The position numbers and the translations under genes were made by a program. Source: Prevotella sp. (GTDB lineage Bacteria; Bacteroidota; Bacteroidia; Bacteroidales; Bacteroidaceae). From it: a stretch of DNA of 19,169 nt. The stretch spans positions 1 through 19,169 of the forward strand of contig JAFRZC010000149.1 of NCBI GenBank assembly GCA_017442765.1, read 5' to 3'. The notes beneath the pieces were generated by a model. It had not been told where the DNA came from. It saw only the letters and a program-made list of their open reading frames with translations, and did no database searches. This document shows positions 6,854-13,917 of the stretch, piece after piece; the stretch's first letter is position 1, and each line of letters opens with the position of its first letter.

Positions 6854-6892
6854 CGAAACATTATCTCTCGCACGCGAGAGATATATGTTTCG
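6854..6892. repeat. Long near-perfect hairpin in region A
   Basis: CGAAACAT (6854-6861) pairs with ATGTTTCG (6885-6892), and TATCTCTCGC (6862-6871) pairs with GCGAGAGATA (6874-6883). That is 18 base pairs with one bulged T (6884) and a 2-nt tip. No T-run follows, so it does not look like a plain terminator. Confidence 0.75.
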
Positions 6893-6950
6893 CAAAAGAA
6901 AGGCAGGAGGTCACGAGCAAAACCATCTGCAACACACTGATAGCCAACAA

Positions 6951-6982
6951 AATACGAGACCTTCGCGTGAAGGCCTCGTTTT
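6951..6982. terminator. Bidirectional terminator between convergent genes
   Basis: ACGAG, a mismatch, CCTTC, loop GCGT, GAAGG, mismatch, CTCGT is followed by TTTT on the plus strand; on the minus strand the same stem is followed by ATTTTG. It lies between the radical SAM gene (plus) and lpxA (minus), so it could end transcripts from both sides. Confidence 0.75.
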
Positions 6983-7088
6983 GATGTCGGTGGAGGATAA
7001 CGCCACCGGTGGTTTTTCGTGCGCTCTGGCGTGTTAAATTTTACGTCAGCGGCAGACGAATTTTAACATTTGAAAGCAGCAGAGCCAA

Positions 7089-7874
7089 TCAGATCTTTCC
7101 GATGATACCCTGCTCGGTGGCGCGGATAAAGCTGACGATTTTCTGTATCTCCTCGCTGGGCGGCACCTGCTCCTCTATCTGGTTGCAGGCATCGAAGACA
7201 CTGGCCTGCCCGTTGAACACGAGACGGTAGGCGTTGGCGATATGGCGGAGCACCTTTTCGCCGATGCCATAGTTGCGGCACATGGTGTTGTTCACACCGA
7301 CATACCTCACAGGTGTGCCGCCGGCGATGATATAGGGTGGCACGTCTTTAGAGAAAGTTGTACCAGCCTGTATCATGGCTCCCTCGCCCACGCGGGTCTT
7401 GGCGTTCTGAATGACCGAAGACGAGAAGATGACTCCGTTTCCTATCTCGCAATCGCCGGCAATCTTCGTGCCATAGCCGAAGACGCAAGCGTCGCCCACT
7501 TTGGTGTCGTGGCTGATATGGGCACCCTCCATGAGACAGTTGTCGTTGCCGATGACGGTCTGCCCGCCACGATGGGTGGCGCGGTTGACGACGACGTTCT
7601 CGCGGAAGATATTGTTGTTGCCGATGATGAGCTCCGACTTCTCGCCCCGGAAATTGAAATCCTGCGGCAGTGCACCGAGCACAGTGCCCTGATGCACTTT
7701 GTTATGGCCACCCATACGCGTGCCGCTGAGGATGCTGACGAAGGGGAAGATGATGCAGTTGTCACCTATGACAACATCGTCCTCAATATATACAAAAGGA
7801 AATATTTTACAGTTGTCGCCGATTTGCGCCTTAGGGCTGACTTCGGCTCTGGGGGAAATCTCACTATTGGCCAT
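7089..7874 (-). CDS. lpxA: Acyl-ACP--UDP-N-acetylglucosamine O-acyltransferase
   Basis: LpxA adds the first acyl chain to UDP-GlcNAc, the first step of lipid A synthesis. The 261-residue product is a left-handed beta helix of hexapeptide repeats (IGDNCKI, VVIGDNC, TVIGNDN, KVGDAC, EIGNGV and others), with MEGAHISHDTKVGD placing H122 at the catalytic histidine of E. coli LpxA (H125), LGALPQDFNFRGEKSEL, the GYGTKIAGDCEI region, and PPYIIAGGTPVRYVGVN before the C-terminal helical domain (HIANAYRLVF). I chose ATG at 7874; an in-frame TTG three codons upstream is less likely. It begins 30 nt after the outer membrane factor stop, so it probably belongs to the efflux transcript. LpxC/LpxD, its usual neighbours, are not in the window. 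Confidence 0.95.
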   Translation of the reverse strand: MANSEISPRAEVSPKAQIGDNCKIFPFVYIEDDVVIGDNCIIFPFVSILSGTRMGGHNKVHQGTVLGALPQDFNFRGEKSELIIGNNNIFRENVVVNRATHRGGQTVIGNDNCLMEGAHISHDTKVGDACVFGYGTKIAGDCEIGNGVIFSSSVIQNAKTRVGEGAMIQAGTTFSKDVPPYIIAGGTPVRYVGVNNTMCRNYGIGEKVLRHIANAYRLVFNGQASVFDACNQIEEQVPPSEEIQKIVSFIRATEQGIIGKI

Positions 7875-7904
7875 AATTCTCAATTATCAATTATCAATTT
7901 TCAA

Positions 7905-9347
7905 TTATTTCACGCCTCCCCCAAGTGCCTGATAGAGATTGACGACGGCCTGCATTTTGTTGAAGTCGTCGGTTATCTTGGATATCTGGGCATTGAGCAG
8001 GCTGCTCTGAGCCTGAATGACCTCAAGGTAGGTTGTTCCGCTGGCACGGGTCATAAGTGTCTTGATGTCGGCCACGTTCTGCTTGAGCACCTCTATCTGA
8101 CGGGCTTCTATGCTGCCTTTCTCGTCGGCGGCCTGGTATTGTACGAGGGCATTGCTGACCTCACTGCCAGCCGTCAAGATGCTCTGCTGCCACGTGTTAT
8201 AGGCCTGCTCGTATTGTGCCTCGGCCACGCGCAATCCGGCTTTCAGCTGTCCGTTCATGAAGATGGGCTGGGCAAGGCTGCCGACAGCACTGAGCAGGAT
8301 CTTTCCCGGGTTGACAACCCCGACTCCTGCCGAGTTCGTGAAGATGCCGCTGGGGTTGATGGTCAGGTTCGGGTAAAACCGCGAGCGGGCATTCTCGATG
8401 CCGTAGAAACACTGGGCAAGCTGCATCTCGGCCGCATGAACGTCGGCACGGTTGGCAAGCAGGCTGACAGCAACACCCGTGGCAAGCTCAGCCGGCAGCG
8501 ACTGATCGTCGAGCCGCCCTCTGGGGATGGCCTGTGCCGGCTGACCGAGCAACAACGAGAGCGAGTTCTCCACCTCACGCACCTGCCGCACCATGTCAAC
8601 CCTCTGCGACTGCACGGAGAGATAATTGGCCTCGGCGCTCTGCACAGAGGTGGAACGGTAGCCCACGCGGGTGTCCTTCAGCAGTTTCATCAGCTCCCAC
8701 GTGTCCTTGGTGAGCTGCTCCATGTCGTCGAGCACGGCCAGCTGGCTGTCAAGCATCAGCAGGGTGTAGTACATGTTGGCGACGGCGGAGATGATATTGG
8801 TCTTCACCACGGTCTGATAGTCCTGGGTGGCGAGCAGAGCCGCCTGAGCAGAACGCTTCTGTGAGAGGAAACCTCCGAAGAGATTAACGTTCCAGCTGGC
8901 TGAGAGGGGCAGCTGGTAGGTCTTGCTCACCTTGCCGAAATCCCACGACGAGATGGTTCCCGACGGAGCAAACGTAATCGACGGCAGGAAGGCCAGACGG
9001 GCAACCTTGAGCTGTTCCTCGGCCATCTTCACGTTGAGGGCGGCATTGAGCAGGTCGGTGTTATTGACCAATGCCTTCTCGATGAGCTCGCGCAGATAGG
9101 GGTCGGTAAACACACTCCGCCACGGCATCTGACCGAAGCTGACGGTGTCGGTGGCGACGAGCGTGTCGGTCAGGGAGATGGTGTCGCGACTGAAAGAGAG
9201 TGTGTCGCGAAAGATTCCCTTCGTGTTCACGGCCGGACGCTCGTAGGGCGCATAGAGCTGCTGCCTCGTGTGCTTATAAGTGCCGCAACTGCTCACAAGC
9301 AGCATCCCCGCACCTATGTATAGGATTGATTTCAGTTTCATCATCAT
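7905..9347 (-). CDS. Outer membrane efflux lipoprotein (OprM/NodT-type TolC family)
   Basis: This is the outer membrane channel of the tripartite pump encoded with it. The 480-residue product starts MMMKLKSILYIGAGMLLVSSC, a lipoprotein signal with the acylated cysteine at C21. Two repeated OEP (TolC-like) domains follow: the first has NAALNVKMAEEQLKVARLAFLPSI and helices around TNIISAVANMYYTLLMLDSQL; the second has LLANRADVHAAEMQLAQCFYGIENARSRFYPNLTI, a strong family signature. It ends VNLYQALGGGVK, typical of the family C-terminus. Three in-frame ATGs (9347, 9344, 9341) are possible starts; only one base separates the first from the pump gene stop. Substrate cannot be inferred. Confidence 0.95.
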   Translation of the reverse strand: MMMKLKSILYIGAGMLLVSSCGTYKHTRQQLYAPYERPAVNTKGIFRDTLSFSRDTISLTDTLVATDTVSFGQMPWRSVFTDPYLRELIEKALVNNTDLLNAALNVKMAEEQLKVARLAFLPSITFAPSGTISSWDFGKVSKTYQLPLSASWNVNLFGGFLSQKRSAQAALLATQDYQTVVKTNIISAVANMYYTLLMLDSQLAVLDDMEQLTKDTWELMKLLKDTRVGYRSTSVQSAEANYLSVQSQRVDMVRQVREVENSLSLLLGQPAQAIPRGRLDDQSLPAELATGVAVSLLANRADVHAAEMQLAQCFYGIENARSRFYPNLTINPSGIFTNSAGVGVVNPGKILLSAVGSLAQPIFMNGQLKAGLRVAEAQYEQAYNTWQQSILTAGSEVSNALVQYQAADEKGSIEARQIEVLKQNVADIKTLMTRASGTTYLEVIQAQSSLLNAQISKITDDFNKMQAVVNLYQALGGGVK

Positions 9348-9348
9348 T

Positions 9349-12300
9349 CTATTCTTCTAATGTGTATTCTTTCATCGGACCGTGAGCATACTGCTCCAGC
9401 TCGCGCTCCAATTCGGGATTCTCTGCCTCCTCGAACTTCAACGGTGAGACTTTTTCCTGCAAGCTCTGGAAGATGACAAACAAGGCAGGTACCACGAAAA
9501 TCTGGCACAACGTACCAATCAACATGCCGCCTACGGCCGCCGCGCCAAGTGTCTGGTTGCCGTTCTTGCCGACACCCGAGGCGAACATCATCGGCAACAG
9601 ACCGACGACCATCGCCAGCGAAGTCATCAGAATAGGACGCAGACGGGCTGACGCGCCCAGCACTGCCGACCACGATATGGCCATACCCATCTGGCGGCGC
9701 TCAAGGGCAAACTGCACAATCAGAATGGCATTCTTCGCCAACAGACCGATGAGCATGATGAGCGAGATCTGCATGTAGATGTCGTTGCTATGACCGAATA
9801 TCTGCGTAAAGAGGAACGCTCCGGCCAGTCCGAACGGTACGGAAAGGACTACGGACAACGGCAGAATATAGCTCTCATACTGCGCCGACAGGATGAGGTA
9901 GATGAATATCAGGCACAGACCGAATATCAATGCAGTGGAATTGCTCGAGGAAGCCTCCTCACGGGTAAGCCCGGAGTATTCGTAGGTATAGCCCTGCGGC
10001 AGGATATTCTCAGCCACCTCTTCTACGGCCTTGATAGCCTCGCCCGACGAGAAGCCGTCGTTGACCGTAGCCGTCACATTGATGCTCGTGAAGAGGTTGA
10101 AACGATTGATATTGGCAGGACCATAGACACGCTTCAGCGTACAATACTCATTGACCGGAGCCATGCCCTGCGGTGTGCGCACATAGATGCTGTTAAGGCT
10201 CTCGGGGGTCATGCGCGTTGCAGGATCACCCTGGATCATCACACGATAAAGCTTTCCATAGGCGTTGAAGTTCGACGCATAAAGACCGCCATAATAGCCC
10301 TGCAACGTGGTCAGGACAGTTGACGGAGATATACCCGACTGCTTGCACTTCGACACATCGACGTGAATCATGTACTGCGGATAGTTAGGGTTGTAGGAGG
10401 TCATTGCCATCTGTATCTCCGGACGCTTGTTCAGCTCGGCCAGATAGGTCTGCGTAATCTCAAAGAACTTCGACAAGTCGCCGCCCGTACGGTCTTCCAT
10501 CACAATGGACAGACCGTTCGACAACGAATATCCCTGCACCATCGGGGGAGCGAACGCCAAGATCTGCGCGTCCTTAATCTGTGCGGCCTGCTTATAAATC
10601 ATACCGAGCACCGAGGTCGATTCCTTCGGATTGACGAAGAAGCGCATCACTCCGTCGCCCTGCCAAAGACCGCTCAACTTATACCAGAAGCCGCCCGTAC
10701 GCTCGGCAAAGGGTTTCAGCTTGATGATAAACGTGGCCTGGTCAGAACCGGCACCGGCAATGAAGTTATAGCCCTGCAACTGCTCGCGGCTCTGGATGGC
10801 GGGATTGCTGGCCAGCATCGAGTCAACCTGGCTGATGACCTGCTTGGTGCGCTCCACCGATGTTGCCGGAGGCATCGAAATCATACAGAACAGCGTGCCG
10901 GTATCCTCGTCGGGAACAAGTCCCGTCTTCGTGGTGGACATGGTCGTAGCCAGTCCGACGATACCGATAATCACGGCAATGACAATAAGAATGGGCTTGC
11001 GGACTGTGCGCTCTACCCCGTTCTTATATTTGTTCAGTATCTTGTCGTAGGAAGCATTGAACGACGCATGAAGCCGGTCGAGGCGCGACATCTTGCGCTC
11101 GTTGCCCTCCTCGTCTTTCGGTTTCAGGAAGATGGCACAAAGTGCCGGCGACAGGGTCAGGGCGTTCAACGCCGAGATGAAGATACTGACCGCCATCGTG
11201 ATACCGAACTCGCGATAGAACGTTCCGCTCGTTCCGCCGATGAATGAAACCGGAATGAACACCGATGCCATCACCAGCGTAATGGAAATGATGGCGCCCG
11301 AGATCTCGTTCATTGCATCGATGGATGCCCGCATCGAGCTCTTATAGCCCTGGTCGAGCTTGGCATGGACAGCCTCGACCACCACAATGGCATCATCGAC
11401 CACAATGGCGATGGCCAGCAGCAGGGCCGACAACGTGAGCAGGTTGATGGAGAAACCAAAGACATTCAAGAAGAAGAAGGTACCAATCAGCGACACCGGC
11501 ACGGCAATGAGCGGAATCAACGTTGAGCGGAAATCCTGAAGGAACAGGTAAACGACAAAGAACACCAGTGCCAGCGTCATGAGAAGCGTGAAGACCACCT
11601 CCTCGATAGCCGCGAAGAGGAACTCCGTCACGTCATAGTTGATTTTATACGTCAGCCCCGGCGGGAAGCTCTTGGCCTGACTCTCAAGCTCAGCCTTCAC
11701 ATCCTCGGCTATCTGCGTGGCATTCGAGCCTGCAATCTGCTGCACCATACCCATGACCGAAGGCTGGTTGTTATTCTTCATGGCCACGGAATACTGCAAC
11801 GCGCCAAGCTCTATCTTGGCCACGTCCTTCAGCTTTAGCGTCTGTCCGCCGGCATCGCTTGAGATGATGATATTGCCGAATTCCTCGGCAGTCTTCAGGC
11901 GACCCGTATAGCGCATCGTGTACTCGTATGCCACATTCGACTGCTCGCCGAACGAGCCGGGGGCGGCCTCAATATTCTGCTCGGCCAGCACTCCGCTGAT
12001 ATCGGTTGGCATCAGGTTGTACTGCTTCATCACCTCGGGCTTCAGCCAGATACGCATCGAATAGGTTTTCATACCCGGCGACTGCACATCGCCCACACCC
12101 TTGATACGTTTCAATGCCGGCACGATATTGATGTTGGCGTAGTTGGTCAGGAACTCGTCATCGTAGCGGCCATCGCTTGTCAGCGTGTACATGATAACCT
12201 GCGAAGTCTGTCGCTTCATGACCGTCACACCCACACGGGTTACCTCGGCAGGCAGCAGAGCCTGTGCCTGGCTGACACGGTTCTGGACATTCACGGCGCA

Positions 12301-12609
12301 CATGTCGGCATTCGTACCCTGACGGAAATAGACCGTGATATTGGCAGAACCCGCATTCGAGGCGGAAGATGTCATGTAGGTCATGTTCTCCACACCGTTG
12401 ATACTTTCCTCCAGAGGTGCCAGCACGGAGTTCTTCACCGTCTCGGCATCGGCTCCCTGATAGGTCGTATAGACCACAACCGTCGGCGGGGCAATGTCGG
12501 GATACTGCTCAATGGGCAGCGTGGCGAGCCCGATAAAGCCGAGGATGACGATGACCACAGAGATCACCGTCGAGAGCACCGGGCGCTTTATAAAATTTGT
12601 AAATGTCAT
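9349..12609 (-). CDS. RND efflux pump, HAE1 family inner membrane transporter
   Basis: A proton-driven AcrB-like pump exporting hydrophobic or amphiphilic compounds through the partner channel. The 1086-residue protein begins MTFTNFIKRPVLSTVISVVI (TM1), then a porter domain with IEQYPDIAPPTVVVYTTYQGA. Proton-relay residues are in place: D405 and D406 in AIVVDDAIVVVEAVHA (TM4; D407/D408 of AcrB) and K959 in GLLAKNAILIVQFALE (TM10; K940). The second porter half and twelve predicted TM segments are complete. An acidic tail (FEEAENPELERELEQY) follows TM12. The start is 16 nt after the fusion protein stop. Sequence supports the drug-efflux HAE1 branch rather than heavy-metal HME pumps, but substrates are unknown and no regulator gene adjoins the operon. 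Confidence 0.97.
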   Translation of the reverse strand: MTFTNFIKRPVLSTVISVVIVILGFIGLATLPIEQYPDIAPPTVVVYTTYQGADAETVKNSVLAPLEESINGVENMTYMTSSASNAGSANITVYFRQGTNADMCAVNVQNRVSQAQALLPAEVTRVGVTVMKRQTSQVIMYTLTSDGRYDDEFLTNYANINIVPALKRIKGVGDVQSPGMKTYSMRIWLKPEVMKQYNLMPTDISGVLAEQNIEAAPGSFGEQSNVAYEYTMRYTGRLKTAEEFGNIIISSDAGGQTLKLKDVAKIELGALQYSVAMKNNNQPSVMGMVQQIAGSNATQIAEDVKAELESQAKSFPPGLTYKINYDVTEFLFAAIEEVVFTLLMTLALVFFVVYLFLQDFRSTLIPLIAVPVSLIGTFFFLNVFGFSINLLTLSALLLAIAIVVDDAIVVVEAVHAKLDQGYKSSMRASIDAMNEISGAIISITLVMASVFIPVSFIGGTSGTFYREFGITMAVSIFISALNALTLSPALCAIFLKPKDEEGNERKMSRLDRLHASFNASYDKILNKYKNGVERTVRKPILIVIAVIIGIVGLATTMSTTKTGLVPDEDTGTLFCMISMPPATSVERTKQVISQVDSMLASNPAIQSREQLQGYNFIAGAGSDQATFIIKLKPFAERTGGFWYKLSGLWQGDGVMRFFVNPKESTSVLGMIYKQAAQIKDAQILAFAPPMVQGYSLSNGLSIVMEDRTGGDLSKFFEITQTYLAELNKRPEIQMAMTSYNPNYPQYMIHVDVSKCKQSGISPSTVLTTLQGYYGGLYASNFNAYGKLYRVMIQGDPATRMTPESLNSIYVRTPQGMAPVNEYCTLKRVYGPANINRFNLFTSINVTATVNDGFSSGEAIKAVEEVAENILPQGYTYEYSGLTREEASSSNSTALIFGLCLIFIYLILSAQYESYILPLSVVLSVPFGLAGAFLFTQIFGHSNDIYMQISLIMLIGLLAKNAILIVQFALERRQMGMAISWSAVLGASARLRPILMTSLAMVVGLLPMMFASGVGKNGNQTLGAAAVGGMLIGTLCQIFVVPALFVIFQSLQEKVSPLKFEEAENPELERELEQYAHGPMKEYTLEE

Positions 12610-12625
12610 AATTGTCTGGTCAAGA

Positions 12626-13834
12626 TTATTTCTTCTTACCGCTCATCGCATCGATGAATCCCTTGGTCGAGCCATTGGCCTCACCCAGCTTTTGCGCATC
12701 TGCTATCTTCTTCTCGTACTGAGCCGGCGTGATGGGCTTGATTTCCATGCCGTCGGTGAGCGACTGTATGCCGTTGGTCACGTAGCGGTCGCCCACGGTC
12801 AGTCCGTCGCGCACGATATAGTTGTTGCCGTCGGTCTGCGGATCAACTTTTATCTCGGTGTATCTCACCTTGTTGTCCTTGCCTACGACATAGACGAAAA
12901 GCTTGTCCTGCACTTCCGACACCACGCTCTGCGGTATCAGGATGGCGTGACTGTCCTCACGGGGAATGATGATTGAGCCTGAGCCACCGCTTTTGAGCAG
13001 GCGCTCGGGATTGCTGAACTGGGCAATGACCGACACGCTGCCCGTAGCCTGATCGATGACACCGCTGACTTTGCTGACCTTGCCCGGATGGTTATAGATG
13101 GTTCCGTCGGCCAGTTGCAGCTTCACGGTGGGGAATGTGGAGAGCGCGGCATTGACACTGCCGGAGTTCTTCGACATCTCAAGCACGTCCTTTTCTGTCA
13201 TCGAGAAATAGGCTTCTACCGTGCTGACGTTAGAGACTGTGGTCAGCGGTTCCACGCTCGACGCGCTCACCAGTGCGCCCACCTTGAAGGGCAAGCTGCC
13301 GATGACACCGCTTGCAGGACTCTTCACGTAGCAGAAGCTGAGTGTCTCCCGTGCGGAGGCGAGGGCAGCCTTGGCCTGCGCGACCTGTGCGCTCGCCACT
13401 TCGTAGTTGTTTTTTGCCGACTGAAGCTCAAACTGGCCTATCACGTTATTGTTAAACAACTGCTGATTGTTCTCGTAGGTCAGTTTGGCCGTATTCATCT
13501 GTGCTGTTGCCGTATTGACGGCGGCCTGAGCCTGACGTACCTGCGCCTGATAGGTGGCATTGTCGATGATGAACAGCAGCTGTCCGGCTCCGACGCTCTG
13601 GCCCTCTCTCACACAAACCTGCGTGATGAATCCCGACACCTTCGGGCGGATCTGCACGTCCTGAATGCCTTTCAGCGTGGCGGGATAAGTGGTCTGCATG
13701 GCGGCGCTCTTGGCATCAACCGTTACTACAGGATACTCATTGTCGCCAAAGTTCGGCATACCCTGCTTCTTGCCCCCACAGGAGACAAGCACTGCGGCCA
13801 TGCCCGCAAATAATAATGTTTTTTGGATATTCAT
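12626..13834 (-). CDS. RND efflux periplasmic adaptor (membrane fusion lipoprotein)
   Basis: This AcrA/MexA-type adaptor links the inner membrane pump to the outer membrane channel. The 402-residue product has a lipoprotein signal MNIQKTLLFAGMAAVLVSC with C19 as the lipid-attached cysteine. Domain order is standard: first lipoyl half (about 55-90, IRPKVSGFITQVCVREGQSV), alpha-hairpin coiled coil (about 95-165, rich in Ala and Gln, VRQAQAAVNTATAQMNTA), second lipoyl half (YVKSPASGVIGSLPFKVG, from 169), beta barrel (about 200-290) and membrane-proximal domain with VGDRYVTNGIQSLTDGMEI. It is the first gene of the efflux operon and has a good promoter match just upstream; an inverted repeat overlaps the -33 region. 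Confidence 0.96.
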   Translation of the reverse strand: MNIQKTLLFAGMAAVLVSCGGKKQGMPNFGDNEYPVVTVDAKSAAMQTTYPATLKGIQDVQIRPKVSGFITQVCVREGQSVGAGQLLFIIDNATYQAQVRQAQAAVNTATAQMNTAKLTYENNQQLFNNNVIGQFELQSAKNNYEVASAQVAQAKAALASARETLSFCYVKSPASGVIGSLPFKVGALVSASSVEPLTTVSNVSTVEAYFSMTEKDVLEMSKNSGSVNAALSTFPTVKLQLADGTIYNHPGKVSKVSGVIDQATGSVSVIAQFSNPERLLKSGGSGSIIIPREDSHAILIPQSVVSEVQDKLFVYVVGKDNKVRYTEIKVDPQTDGNNYIVRDGLTVGDRYVTNGIQSLTDGMEIKPITPAQYEKKIADAQKLGEANGSTKGFIDAMSGKKK

Positions 13835-13860
13835 ACCTATTGCTATTATTTATTGAAATG

Positions 13861-13893
13861 CAAAATTACAAACTTTCCCACACATACGCGCAA
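13861..13893 (-). promoter_or_regulatory. Putative promoter of the efflux operon
   Basis: On the minus strand TTG (13893-13891) and TAATTTTG (13868-13861) are 22 nt apart, slightly long but compatible with the Bacteroidetes consensus. Transcription would start near 13856, about 22 nt before the adaptor ATG. Confidence 0.5.
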
Positions 13894-13905
13894 GCAAGTG
13901 CGTAT
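13884..13905. promoter_or_regulatory. Inverted repeat over the efflux promoter
   Basis: ATACGC (13884-13889) and GCGTAT (13900-13905) form a perfect 6-bp inverted repeat around a 10-nt loop that contains the -33 TTG. It could be an operator for an unlinked regulator, or a weak terminator for cca, whose stop lies 12 bp away. Neither is proven. Confidence 0.35.
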
Positions 13906-13917
13906 TTTTAACTCTTT

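Larger units (their letters stand above)
6683..7068. repeat. Composite repeat region A (gene-free spacer)
   Basis: The 498-bp spacer 6591-7088 has no convincing gene. Within it, two inverted repeats of TGTTAAA/TTTAACA (6683-6709 and 7032-7068) bracket a CT-rich tract (about 6719-6780), a perfect palindrome AAACATATATGTTT (6789-6802), a tandem GGTCTTTC-containing module (6815-6861), a strong hairpin (6854-6892), a terminator (6951-6982) and a second short hairpin (CGGTGG 6988-6993 with CCACCG 7003-7008). Spacer 16335-16896 has the same family of parts in a similarly bracketed arrangement. The reading frames across the region are fragments without recognisable protein features. Confidence 0.7.

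Noticed and set aside
6682..6984. A 100-codon open frame in region A
   Set aside because: It runs through CT-rich and palindromic repeats, giving a Pro/Phe/Ser-rich translation without domain features.
7242..8864. A 540-codon open frame on the plus strand
   Set aside because: It lies opposite lpxA and the outer membrane factor gene, both of which have full family signatures; the plus-strand translation has no recognisable domain and reflects GC-rich codon bias.
13884..13910. A plus-strand terminator (ATACGC/GCGTAT followed by TTTTT)
   Set aside because: There is no plus-strand gene upstream for it to terminate, and the stem is only 6 bp with a 10-nt loop.
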